Part shown: positions 1 to 5,726 of the stretch, in pieces | Numbering within the stretch: the first letter of the stretch is position 1 | How the letters are laid out: every line of letters starts with the position of its first letter | Assembly: GCA_964453155.1 (NCBI GenBank) | Contig: CAYVQU010000229.1 | Span: 1 to 7,368, forward strand | DNA: 7,368 bases | From: CAYVQU01 sp964453155 | GTDB taxonomy: Bacteria > Chloroflexota > Anaerolineae > Anaerolineales > UBA11858 | Direction: 5' to 3' | The notes under the pieces: generated by a model | What the model saw: only the letters and a program-made list of their open reading frames with translations | The model's database searches: none | What the model was told of the DNA's origin: nothing | Position numbers and translations under genes: made by a program

Positions 1-51
1 CAAATTTCGATTGCAGCGAGAGTCTAATGGCATGTTTTTCCAAAATCGGTT

Positions 52-119
52 GACCCCAACTGGCAGGCAGCCTGAATTAAGAATTCGCTAAGACTCGTAT
101 GATTATTCAAATTGGGGTC
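52..119. promoter_or_regulatory. Possible operator: spaced inverted repeat GACCCCAA / TTGGGGTC
   Basis: GACCCCAA at 52-59 is the exact reverse complement of TTGGGGTC at 112-119. The right half lies where the -35 region of the promoter at 129-137 would be. A second perfect 8-base palindrome, TGAGCTCA, sits at 121-128, directly before the extended -10. Either could bind a repressor of the dehydrogenase operon. Eight-base matches over this distance can arise by chance, so this is a weak call. Confidence 0.2.
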
Positions 120-128
120 TTGAGCTCA

Positions 129-137
129 TGCTATAAT
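129..137 (+). promoter_or_regulatory. Extended -10 promoter for the 2-oxo acid dehydrogenase operon
   Basis: TGCTATAAT at 129-137 is a perfect extended -10 element (TGn followed by TATAAT) for a housekeeping sigma factor. No good -35 box lies 16-18 bases upstream; the best 17-base spacing gives AAATTG at 109-114. This fits an extended -10 promoter, which depends less on a -35. Transcription would begin near 144, giving a leader of about 25 bases that holds only the ribosome binding site of the E1 gene. Confidence 0.6.
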
Positions 138-168
138 CGGAGAAATACTATCAGAATAAAGAGGTTTA

Positions 169-2568
169 ATGCCCCCCCTGAATCTCCCCCTATCTTCAGA
201 AAAAATTATCCAAGATTATCGTCTGGCATATCAGAGTCGCCAAGCCAGCATTATTGGCCGCCGGGAAGTCCTTAGCGGCAAGGCAAAATTCGGTATTTTT
301 GGCGATGGCAAAGAAGTAGCACAACTAGCCATCGCCCATTCATTTAAAAAGGGGGATTGGCGGTCGGGATACTACCGCGATCAGACCTGGATGTTTGCAC
401 TGGAAGTCATAAATTTTCAAGAATTCTTCGCTCAACTTTATGCCCACGCCGACGTGGAGGCCGAACCCGCCACCGCCGGCCGGGCCATGAACGCCCATTT
501 TGCCTCCCGCTACATCAACTCTGATGGCAGTTGGAAAGACCAAACCCAAATGTACAACGTCGCGGCCGATGTCTCACCAACCGGATCACAGATGCCGCGG
601 TTAGTAGGACTGGCGTTTGCATCAAATCTATATCGCACGTTAGACGAACTTAGTGACTATGCGCAATTCTCAGAAAATGGCAACGAAGTCGCCTGGGGCA
701 GTATTGGGAATGCGTCCACAGCGGAAGGGATGTTCTGGGAAGCCGTAAATGCCATCGGCGTTCTGAAATCTCCCGCTATTATCTCTATTTATGATGATGG
801 TTACGGGATTTCGGTCCCCAATCAGTTCCAAATGGTCAAAGAAAATATCTCGGCGATCTTGTCCGGCTTTCAACGCGAACCTTGTGAAGGCGACGATTGT
901 GAACGCGGTTTTGATATCTATTCCGTCCGAGCCTGGGATTATCCCGCGCTGCTCGAAGTTTACGCCAGCGCGACCGAAATCGCCCGTGAATACCATATCC
1001 CGGCCTTAATTCACGTTACCGAGGTCACCCAACCCCAAGGGCATTCGACTTCGGGCAGCCACGAACGCTATAAACCCACAGAGCGTTTGCAATGGGAGCA
1101 GGAAAACGATTGCCTGGTAAAAATGCGCCACTGGCTAATCGAGCAAGAATTCATTACTGATTCGGATCTCTCCGAACTAGAAAACGCCGACCGCCAACAA
1201 GTTGAACAAGCCCGTACCGCGGCCTGGGAAGCTTTCACCACTCCACTAAAAGCAGAAAAGAAAACGGTGGTTGAAATCCTCGATAACTTAACTAAATCCA
1301 ATCCAGAAGTTCAGTCTGTGCAAAGTCAACTGGCTGCCCTGCCCCTGCCCCACCGCCGAGATATGCACACCTCCGTCCATCGCGCCCTGCGGCTCACGCA
1401 AAAGGATCCCTCACCAGCCCGGCAAGACCTCCTGGCCTGGAAAAACCACCAGGACCAGGTCAACTCCGAGCGCTATAGTTCCCATTTATTCAACCAGACT
1501 GGAAAATCGGCCCTAAAGGTTGACCCCATAGACCCGGTTTATGCTGATGATGCTGCCAGAATTCCAGCCTATGGGGTCTTCAACGCCTTTTTCGATGCCG
1601 CTTTTGAACGCGATCCCCGTCTGATCGCTTTCGGCGAGGATGTTGGGGAGTTGGGGGATGTCAATCAGGGTTTCCGCGATTTACAAGAGAAATACGGCTC
1701 CCAGCGGATCATGGATACCGGGATCCGAGAAGTCACCATCTTAGGCCAGGCCATTGGGATGGCAATGCGCGGCTTGCGTCCAATTTGTGAAATTCAATAC
1801 CTCGATTATCTGCTTTACGCCCTGCAGCTCATGTCCGATGATCTGGCTACCCTGCATTGGCGGACCAAGGGCGGCCAAAAAGCCCCAGTCATCATGCGAA
1901 CTCGCGGGCATCGTCTGGAAGGCATCTGGCACTCTGGCTCCCCAATGGCCGGGATCATCCACCTCGTCCGGGGCATGCACGTTTTAGTGCCCCGCAATGC
2001 CGTTCAGGCTGTGGGTTTCTATAACACCCTGCTAAAATCCGACGAACCCGGCCTGATTATCGAAGTACTCAACGGCTACCGCCTCAAAGAGCTTTTGCCC
2101 ACCAACATCGGTGAAATTACACTGCCATTGGGGCAACCTGAAATCCTGCGTTCGGGAACGGATGTCACGCTGGTCACTTATGGTGCCATGTGCCGGATCG
2201 TACTCGAAGCAGCCAAGCAGCTCAGCCAGGCCGGAATCGAGGTTGAAGTCATCGATGTGCAGTCTTTATTACCGTTTGACCTGCCTGGTGTCATCCTGGA
2301 ATCCCTCCAGAAAACCAGCCGCATCATCTTTGCCGATGAAGACGTCCCCGGCGGTGCCACTGCCTATATGCTGCAAGAAGTTATTGAAAATCAGGGTGGC
2401 TATAATTGGCTCGATTCACCCCCACGCACCATTTCCGCCCAACCCCACCGCCCAGCGTACGGGTCGGATGGCGACTATTGGTCCAAACCGAACACTGAGA
2501 CGATTTTCGATGCAGTATATGCGTTGATGAGGGAAGTGAAGCCGGAGAAATATCCAGAGATCTTTTAG
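169..2568 (+). CDS. 2-oxo acid dehydrogenase E1 component, fused alpha and beta subunits
   Basis: ThDP-dependent E1, which decarboxylates a 2-oxo acid and reductively acylates the lipoyl arm of E2; cytosolic. The alpha-type domain spans about residues 15-300. It has the ThDP/Mg region GNASTAEG (180-187) and DDGYGIS (209-215), and the loop QGHSTSGSHERYK (290-302) corresponding to the HGHS phosphorylation-loop region of PDH E1 alpha. A charged linker (about 305-455) joins it to the beta-type domain: GEDVG with the cofactor-activating Glu490, H588 in the conserved GIWHSG context, and a transketolase C-terminal domain from about 664. At 799 aa the length matches alpha plus beta. The start is ATG with AAAGAGGT at 158-165. 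Such fusions are known in Bacteroidota, Chloroflexota and others, often annotated as 2-oxoisovalerate dehydrogenase. Substrate (pyruvate or branched-chain acids) is unresolved. Odd points: the Mg-ligand positions read Asn181 and Asp210 rather than Asp and Asn, and there is a Cys239/Cys244 pair. The stop codon overlaps the first heptamer of the downstream repeat. Confidence 0.93.
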   Translation: MPPLNLPLSSEKIIQDYRLAYQSRQASIIGRREVLSGKAKFGIFGDGKEVAQLAIAHSFKKGDWRSGYYRDQTWMFALEVINFQEFFAQLYAHADVEAEPATAGRAMNAHFASRYINSDGSWKDQTQMYNVAADVSPTGSQMPRLVGLAFASNLYRTLDELSDYAQFSENGNEVAWGSIGNASTAEGMFWEAVNAIGVLKSPAIISIYDDGYGISVPNQFQMVKENISAILSGFQREPCEGDDCERGFDIYSVRAWDYPALLEVYASATEIAREYHIPALIHVTEVTQPQGHSTSGSHERYKPTERLQWEQENDCLVKMRHWLIEQEFITDSDLSELENADRQQVEQARTAAWEAFTTPLKAEKKTVVEILDNLTKSNPEVQSVQSQLAALPLPHRRDMHTSVHRALRLTQKDPSPARQDLLAWKNHQDQVNSERYSSHLFNQTGKSALKVDPIDPVYADDAARIPAYGVFNAFFDAAFERDPRLIAFGEDVGELGDVNQGFRDLQEKYGSQRIMDTGIREVTILGQAIGMAMRGLRPICEIQYLDYLLYALQLMSDDLATLHWRTKGGQKAPVIMRTRGHRLEGIWHSGSPMAGIIHLVRGMHVLVPRNAVQAVGFYNTLLKSDEPGLIIEVLNGYRLKELLPTNIGEITLPLGQPEILRSGTDVTLVTYGAMCRIVLEAAKQLSQAGIEVEVIDVQSLLPFDLPGVILESLQKTSRIIFADEDVPGGATAYMLQEVIENQGGYNWLDSPPRTISAQPHRPAYGSDGDYWSKPNTETIFDAVYALMREVKPEKYPEIF

Positions 2569-2601
2569 TGAACAGTGAACAGTAATCAGTGAACGGTCAT
2601 C
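2567..2601. repeat. Heptamer array, left outer arm of the nested palindrome between E1 and E2
   Basis: Five consecutive 7-base units start at 2567, 2574, 2581, 2588 and 2595. They read AGTGAAC, AGTGAAC, AGTAATC, AGTGAAC and GGTCATC. The first unit supplies the last two bases of the E1 stop codon. The stretch 2574-2594 matches the reverse complement of 2769-2789 at 16 of 21 positions, so this is one arm of a large inverted repeat enclosing the inner hairpin at 2657-2740. Confidence 0.8.
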
Positions 2602-2605
2602 AGCT

Positions 2606-2634
2606 TTTACACTTAGGAATCGTGATCAAATAAC
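2606..2634 (+). promoter_or_regulatory. Possible internal promoter upstream of E2
   Basis: TTTACA at 2606-2611 (5 of 6 to the -35 consensus) is followed after exactly 17 bases by AATAAC at 2629-2634 (4 of 6 to TATAAT). A transcript from here would include the inner hairpin and then E2-E3. The -10 is weak, and the match could be chance in AT-rich spacer DNA. Confidence 0.25.
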
Positions 2635-2656
2635 TTGCTCATTTGTATCAGGAGAA

Positions 2657-2740
2657 TTTCACCACTAAGACACAAAGACACAAAATTGCACTAAGAAATC
2701 CTTTGTGCCTCTTCGTGCCTTTGTGACTTTGTGGTGGAAA
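2657..2740. repeat. Long imperfect hairpin built from 8-base units (CACWAAGA)
   Basis: The left arm 2657-2695 and right arm 2701-2740 are reverse complements over about 39 bases with one unpaired base and roughly 8-9 mismatches, around a 5-base loop (AAATC, 2696-2700). The left arm is a tandem array: CACTAAGA at 2663, CACAAAGA at 2671, a degenerate 10-base unit at 2679 and CACTAAGA at 2689. The right arm carries the complementary TTTGTGNN units. There is no coding frame of note. An in-frame GTG at 2705 lies inside the right arm and is not the E2 start. Confidence 0.88.
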
Positions 2741-2761
2741 GTGGGAAAATTAATTAATTCT

Positions 2762-2789
2762 CATTCCTTATCACTAATCACTGTTCACA
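2762..2789. repeat. Heptamer array, right outer arm of the nested palindrome between E1 and E2
   Basis: 7-base units run at 2769 (TATCACT), 2776 (AATCACT) and 2783 (GTTCACA), with a degraded unit CATTCCT at 2762. Reverse-complemented, they read as the AGTGAAC-type units of the array at 2567-2601. The array ends eight bases before the E2 ribosome binding site. Confidence 0.72.
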
Positions 2790-2796
2790 ATAATTT

Positions 2797-2802
2797 AGGA
2801 GG
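2797..2802 (+). promoter_or_regulatory. Ribosome binding site of E2 (decides the start)
   Basis: AGGAGG at 2797-2802 is a full Shine-Dalgarno core, four bases before ATG at 2807. It settles the E2 start at 2807 rather than at the in-frame GTG at 2705, which lies in the hairpin arm and would add 34 residues with no lipoyl-domain character. Confidence 0.9.
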
Positions 2803-2806
2803 CCAA

Positions 2807-4054
2807 ATGCCAACAAAAGTCACCGTTCCCCTCTTGGGCGAGGGCGTCGAAGAAGTCACAATTGTCAACTGGTTGAAGGTTGAAGGTGAACGGGTGGAGG
2901 AATTCGAGGGCCTATTAGAGGTTGAGACCGACAAGGTCGTTACGGAAATCCCTAGCCCGACGGCCGGAACAGTATTAAAAATTGAAATTGCTGAACCGAA
3001 TACAACGGTGGAAGTCGGTGCCGTTTTGGGATGGATTGGAGAACCCGGCGAATCATTTCCTGAGGGTGATTCTGCTCCCGATAACGAGAAACAGACTCAA
3101 ATTGAAGTTGACTCTGTTACCCCTTCAATGGCAGCCAGCCCAAAGTCAAGTTCAACATTCCCCAAAATCGGGCGAGACCCCCAATTGGGATTCATATCCC
3201 CCCTGGTTGCCAAAATCGCACAAGAGCAGGGGATAGACCTGTCTCATGTCCAAGGAACCGGGAAAGATCAGCGGATCACGAAAAATGATGTCCTGGAACA
3301 TATTCAGGGACAGGGGATAGGGGGCAGAGTAGCTAAACCGTCTCCCGCTACTCCCCACTCCCCACGCTCCACTTTGGTCCCCCTCTCCTCCCTCCGCCAA
3401 CGCATCGCCGACCACATGGTCATGAGCCGGCGGACTTCTCCGCATGTAACCACGGTAATGGAGGTCGATTTTAGCCGGGTAATGGCCCATCGTACCGCCC
3501 ACAAGGCTGAATTTGCTCAAAATGGAACCCGGCTAACCTTCACAGCCTATTTCGTTGCCGCGATCGTTGCCGCGTTGCAGTCATACCCCATCGTCAATTC
3601 ATCGTGGAGCGACGAAGGGATCCGCATTCATCCCGATATAAACATCGGAATGGCGACCGATCTCGGCGAGGCCGGGCTGATTGTCCCGGTCATTAAACAA
3701 GCTCAGGATTTATCATTGATGGGCCTGGCGCGCGCGGTCACCGATCAAGCTGAAAGCGCCCGGGCCAACAAATTGACCCCAAATGATGTCCAGGGGGGCA
3801 CTTTTACGATCACCAACCACGGGGTCAGTGGATCGCTGTTCGCCATGCCGATCATCCACCAGCCCCAATGCGCCATTCTGGGCGTTGGCGCGATCCAAAA
3901 ACGAGTTGTGGTCCTGACCGATGAGTTTGGAAATGATACGATCGCCATCCGCCCAATGGTTTATCTAACTCTTACCTTCGATCATCGCATATTAGATGGG
4001 GCAATTGCCGATCACTTTTTAGCGAAAGTGGTAGAATCTCTGGCGAATTGGTAA
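2807..4054 (+). CDS. Dihydrolipoamide acyltransferase, E2 component of the 2-oxo acid dehydrogenase complex
   Basis: E2 forms the core of the complex: its lipoyl arm takes the acyl group from E1, and its catalytic domain transfers it to CoA. The 415-residue product has one N-terminal lipoyl domain (about 1-78) with the lipoylated lysine K43 in VETDKVV. A Ser/Pro-rich linker (about 85-125) follows, then a peripheral subunit-binding domain (about 129-166: ISPLVAKIAQEQGIDL, GTGKDQRITKNDVL). A second linker (about 167-190) precedes the catalytic acyltransferase domain (about 191-415), with the active-site motif FDHRILDGA (His393, Asp397). A single lipoyl domain and this length are usual for the family. 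The start follows the AGGAGG at 2797. The second linker is encoded by a heptamer palindrome (3304-3377), which is unusual. The acyl group cannot be told from sequence, so no symbol is given. E1 lies 238 bases upstream and E3 125 bases downstream. Confidence 0.95.
   Translation: MPTKVTVPLLGEGVEEVTIVNWLKVEGERVEEFEGLLEVETDKVVTEIPSPTAGTVLKIEIAEPNTTVEVGAVLGWIGEPGESFPEGDSAPDNEKQTQIEVDSVTPSMAASPKSSSTFPKIGRDPQLGFISPLVAKIAQEQGIDLSHVQGTGKDQRITKNDVLEHIQGQGIGGRVAKPSPATPHSPRSTLVPLSSLRQRIADHMVMSRRTSPHVTTVMEVDFSRVMAHRTAHKAEFAQNGTRLTFTAYFVAAIVAALQSYPIVNSSWSDEGIRIHPDINIGMATDLGEAGLIVPVIKQAQDLSLMGLARAVTDQAESARANKLTPNDVQGGTFTITNHGVSGSLFAMPIIHQPQCAILGVGAIQKRVVVLTDEFGNDTIAIRPMVYLTLTFDHRILDGAIADHFLAKVVESLANW
3304..3377. 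repeat. Heptamer palindrome inside the E2 coding sequence
   Basis: The left side has 7-base units TCAGGGA (3304), CAGGGGA (3311), TAGGGGG (3318) and CAGAGTA (3325). The right side has ACTCCCC (3350), ACTCCCC (3357), ACGCTCC (3364) and the degraded ACTTTGG (3371). GAGTAGC (3327-3333) pairs perfectly with GCTACTC (3347-3353). Further G/C pairing continues outward with two small bulges. The segment encodes residues 166-190 of E2, the Gly/Pro/Ser-rich inter-domain linker. Confidence 0.65.
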
Positions 4055-4075
4055 CTCGAATACGAACTTACCATT

Positions 4076-4138
4076 AACCGCGGAGACCGCAAAGTGGGCA
4101 GAGATAAAAACTCTGTGATCTCTGCGTACTCTGCGGTT
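4076..4138. repeat. Hairpin of 9-base units between E2 and E3
   Basis: The left arm 4076-4103 matches the reverse complement of 4111-4138 at 20 of 28 positions, around a 7-base A-rich loop (4104-4110). The left arm is three 9-base units: CCGCGGAGA (4078), CCGCAAAGT (4087) and GGGCAGAGA (4096). The right arm, reverse-complemented, gives CCGCAGAGT and ACGCAGAGA. A T-rich run (4137-4145) follows directly, so it could slow or partly terminate transcription before E3. An in-frame TTG at 4138 lies at its edge and is not the E3 start. Confidence 0.82.
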
Positions 4139-4169
4139 TGTTTTTGAAAACTTTTAAAAACGTCATAAT

Positions 4170-4174
4170 AGGAG
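4170..4174 (+). promoter_or_regulatory. Ribosome binding site of E3 (decides the start)
   Basis: AGGAG at 4170-4174 is five bases before ATG at 4180. It supports that start over the upstream in-frame TTG at 4138, whose 14 extra residues would precede the usual beta strand of the FAD fold. Confidence 0.88.
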
Positions 4175-4179
4175 AACAA

Positions 4180-5577
4180 ATGAGCAAGTACGACGTCATC
4201 GTCATAGGGGCCGGACCGGGCGGGTATGTGGCTGCCATTCGGGCCTCACAATTAGGATTGAAAACTGCCATCGTGGAAAAAGAATGGTTGGGCGGGGTTT
4301 GCCTAAATGTGGGTTGTATCCCCTCCAAATCATTGCTAAAAAACGCCGAAGTGGCCCATACGCTGCGCAAACGCGGCCGTGAGTTGGGATTCTCGTTCGA
4401 CAATCTGGTCTTGGATTTTGGCAAAGCGGTCAAACGCAGCCGTCAAGTGTCAAACCGGTTGGTTAAGGGCGTGGGCTTCTTGATGAAGAAGAATAATATC
4501 GACGTCCACATGGGCACTGCCAAACTAACAGCCAAAGATACGGTTACCGTAACAGATGCCGAGGGTACCACCAGCGAATTACAGGCTGCCAATATCATCG
4601 TTGCAACCGGGGCGAAACCTTTCGCGATTCCAGGGGTAGAAATTGATGGTGAGAAAGTCGTTACCTACCGGGAAGCCATTTTGCAAGAAAAATTGCCCGC
4701 ATCGGTCGTAATCGTCGGCTCGGGAGCCATTGGGGTCGAATTTGCCACGGTATGGAGTTCCTATGGCGTAGATGTGACTATCATTGAGATGCTGCCCCGC
4801 CTGGTCCCCCTGGAAGATGAAGCTGCCAGCGCCGAACTGGCCAAAGCCTTCAAGAAAGAAAAAATCAAGGTCTTAACCAGCACCAAGGTTGAAACCATCG
4901 AAACCACCGAAAACGGCGTCAGTATCAAAGTCACCAATGAAAAGGGTGAGCAAATTCTGGCCGCCGATCAGGCCATGCTGGCAATCGGATTCAAACCCAA
5001 CGTTGAAGGATTGGGGTTGGAAGAAGTCGGCGTCAAACTAACCGACCGCGGGGCGATCGATATCGACGAACGCATGGCAACGAATATCCCTGGGATTTGG
5101 GCCATTGGTGATGTGACGGCAAAATTAATGCTGGCCCACGCGGGATCGGCTCAAGGGATTGTCTGCGCCGAACATATCGCGGGCGTTGAAACCGTCAAGC
5201 TGGATTATGTGATGATGCCGCGGGCCACCTACTGTCACCCCCAAATTGCCTCCTTTGGTTTAACTGAAGCTATGGCCAAGGAACAGGGCTATGACGTCAA
5301 AATTGGCACCTTCCCCTTCCAGGCCAATGGTAAAGCGCTGGGATTAGGTGAATCGGGCGGTTGGGTCAAATTGATCACCGATACCAAATACGGCGAAATT
5401 TTGGGCGCGACTCTGGTCGGACCGGAAGTGACCGAGTTACTCCCCGAATTAACCCTGGCCCAAATGATGGAATTGACCGCGGCCGAAATTGCGCGTAACA
5501 TCCATGCCCACCCCACTTTGAGCGAAGTTTTGATGGAGGCGGCTCATAACGTTGAGGGGCACGCTATCCATATGTAA
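4180..5577 (+). CDS. lpdA: Dihydrolipoamide dehydrogenase (E3)
   Basis: FAD-dependent disulfide reductase that reoxidises the dihydrolipoyl group of E2 and passes electrons to NAD+. The 465-residue product has the FAD-binding motif GAGPGG at 10-15. The redox-active disulfide lies in GGVCLNVGCIPSK (Cys41, Cys46). The NAD-binding motif GSGAIG is at 180-185, ending in the acidic context VEF. The second FAD contact is AIGDV at 308-312. The C-terminal dimer-interface domain carries the catalytic pair in HAHPTLSE (His444, Glu449). All key residues are present and the length is typical. The start is ATG at 4180, preceded by AGGAG. It is the last gene of the E1-E2-E3 cluster and is followed 17 bases later by an intrinsic terminator, so it most likely serves this complex. 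It may also serve other lipoyl systems such as glycine cleavage, if the genome has no other E3. Confidence 0.97.
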   Translation: MSKYDVIVIGAGPGGYVAAIRASQLGLKTAIVEKEWLGGVCLNVGCIPSKSLLKNAEVAHTLRKRGRELGFSFDNLVLDFGKAVKRSRQVSNRLVKGVGFLMKKNNIDVHMGTAKLTAKDTVTVTDAEGTTSELQAANIIVATGAKPFAIPGVEIDGEKVVTYREAILQEKLPASVVIVGSGAIGVEFATVWSSYGVDVTIIEMLPRLVPLEDEAASAELAKAFKKEKIKVLTSTKVETIETTENGVSIKVTNEKGEQILAADQAMLAIGFKPNVEGLGLEEVGVKLTDRGAIDIDERMATNIPGIWAIGDVTAKLMLAHAGSAQGIVCAEHIAGVETVKLDYVMMPRATYCHPQIASFGLTEAMAKEQGYDVKIGTFPFQANGKALGLGESGGWVKLITDTKYGEILGATLVGPEVTELLPELTLAQMMELTAAEIARNIHAHPTLSEVLMEAAHNVEGHAIHM

Positions 5578-5594
5578 TTGACTTACTAACCAAG

Positions 5595-5634
5595 AAGACC
5601 GTCCTTGTTTATTAATTCAGGGACGGTCTTTTTT
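5595..5634 (+). terminator. Rho-independent terminator of the dehydrogenase operon
   Basis: AAGACCGTCC (5595-5604) pairs perfectly over 10 bases with GGACGGTCTT (5621-5630), around a 16-base loop. A run of six T's (5629-5634) follows. Only the + strand orientation has the T-tract, so it ends transcription from E3 and not from the converging aldolase gene. Unlike the other hairpins here, its stem is perfect and has no short tandem unit. Confidence 0.92.
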
Positions 5635-5644
5635 ATTCAAAATA

Positions 5645-5713
5645 ATTTACTGCAAAGTGCATAAAGGATCACGAAGCAAAATTTTGTGTCCCTTTGTGTT
5701 CTTTGTGGTAAAT
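5645..5713. repeat. Imperfect hairpin of 9-base units (NNCACAAAG) between converging genes
   Basis: The left arm 5645-5676 matches the reverse complement of 5682-5713 at 23 of 32 positions, around a 5-base loop (5677-5681). The right arm, reverse-complemented, contains ACCACAAAG and AACACAAAG in tandem at a 9-base period. The core CACAAAG is shared with the hairpin at 2657-2740. On the - strand the hairpin is followed by a T-rich stretch (complement of 5638-5644), so it could act as a weak terminator for the aldolase genes. Confidence 0.8.
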
Positions 5714-5726
5714 TTGCCAGCGATCA

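Noticed and set aside
2..91. Short open frame at the left edge that could be the tail of an upstream + strand gene
   Set aside because: About 29 codons with no recognisable sequence character; not supportable from this window.
2111..2527. 138-codon open frame on the + strand inside E1 in another frame
   Set aside because: It is a shadow of the conserved transketolase C-terminal coding region, and the peptide has no family character.
2567..2601. CRISPR-like direct repeats
   Set aside because: Units are only 7 bases and contiguous, with no spacers and no cas genes in the window.
2657..2740. Insertion sequence or transposon remnant
   Set aside because: No transposase coding, no clear target-site duplication seen, and the arms are made of short tandem units rather than unique terminal repeats.
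2705..2806. In-frame GTG giving a 34-residue N-terminal extension of E2
   Set aside because: The codons lie in the hairpin arm and spacer repeat, show no family similarity, and the AGGAGG at 2797 with ATG at 2807 begins exactly at the lipoyl domain.
3152..3520. 122-codon open frame on the - strand inside E2
   Set aside because: It is fully antisense to a well-supported domain-containing gene, with no recognisable motif or ribosome binding site.
4138..4179. In-frame TTG start adding 14 residues to E3
   Set aside because: It lies at the edge of the hairpin and has no ribosome binding site; ATG at 4180 has AGGAG and begins the normal FAD fold.
5595..5634. Counting the operon terminator as another short-unit palindrome
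   Set aside because: Its stem is perfect, GC-rich and followed by T's, with no internal tandem unit; it is an ordinary intrinsic terminator.
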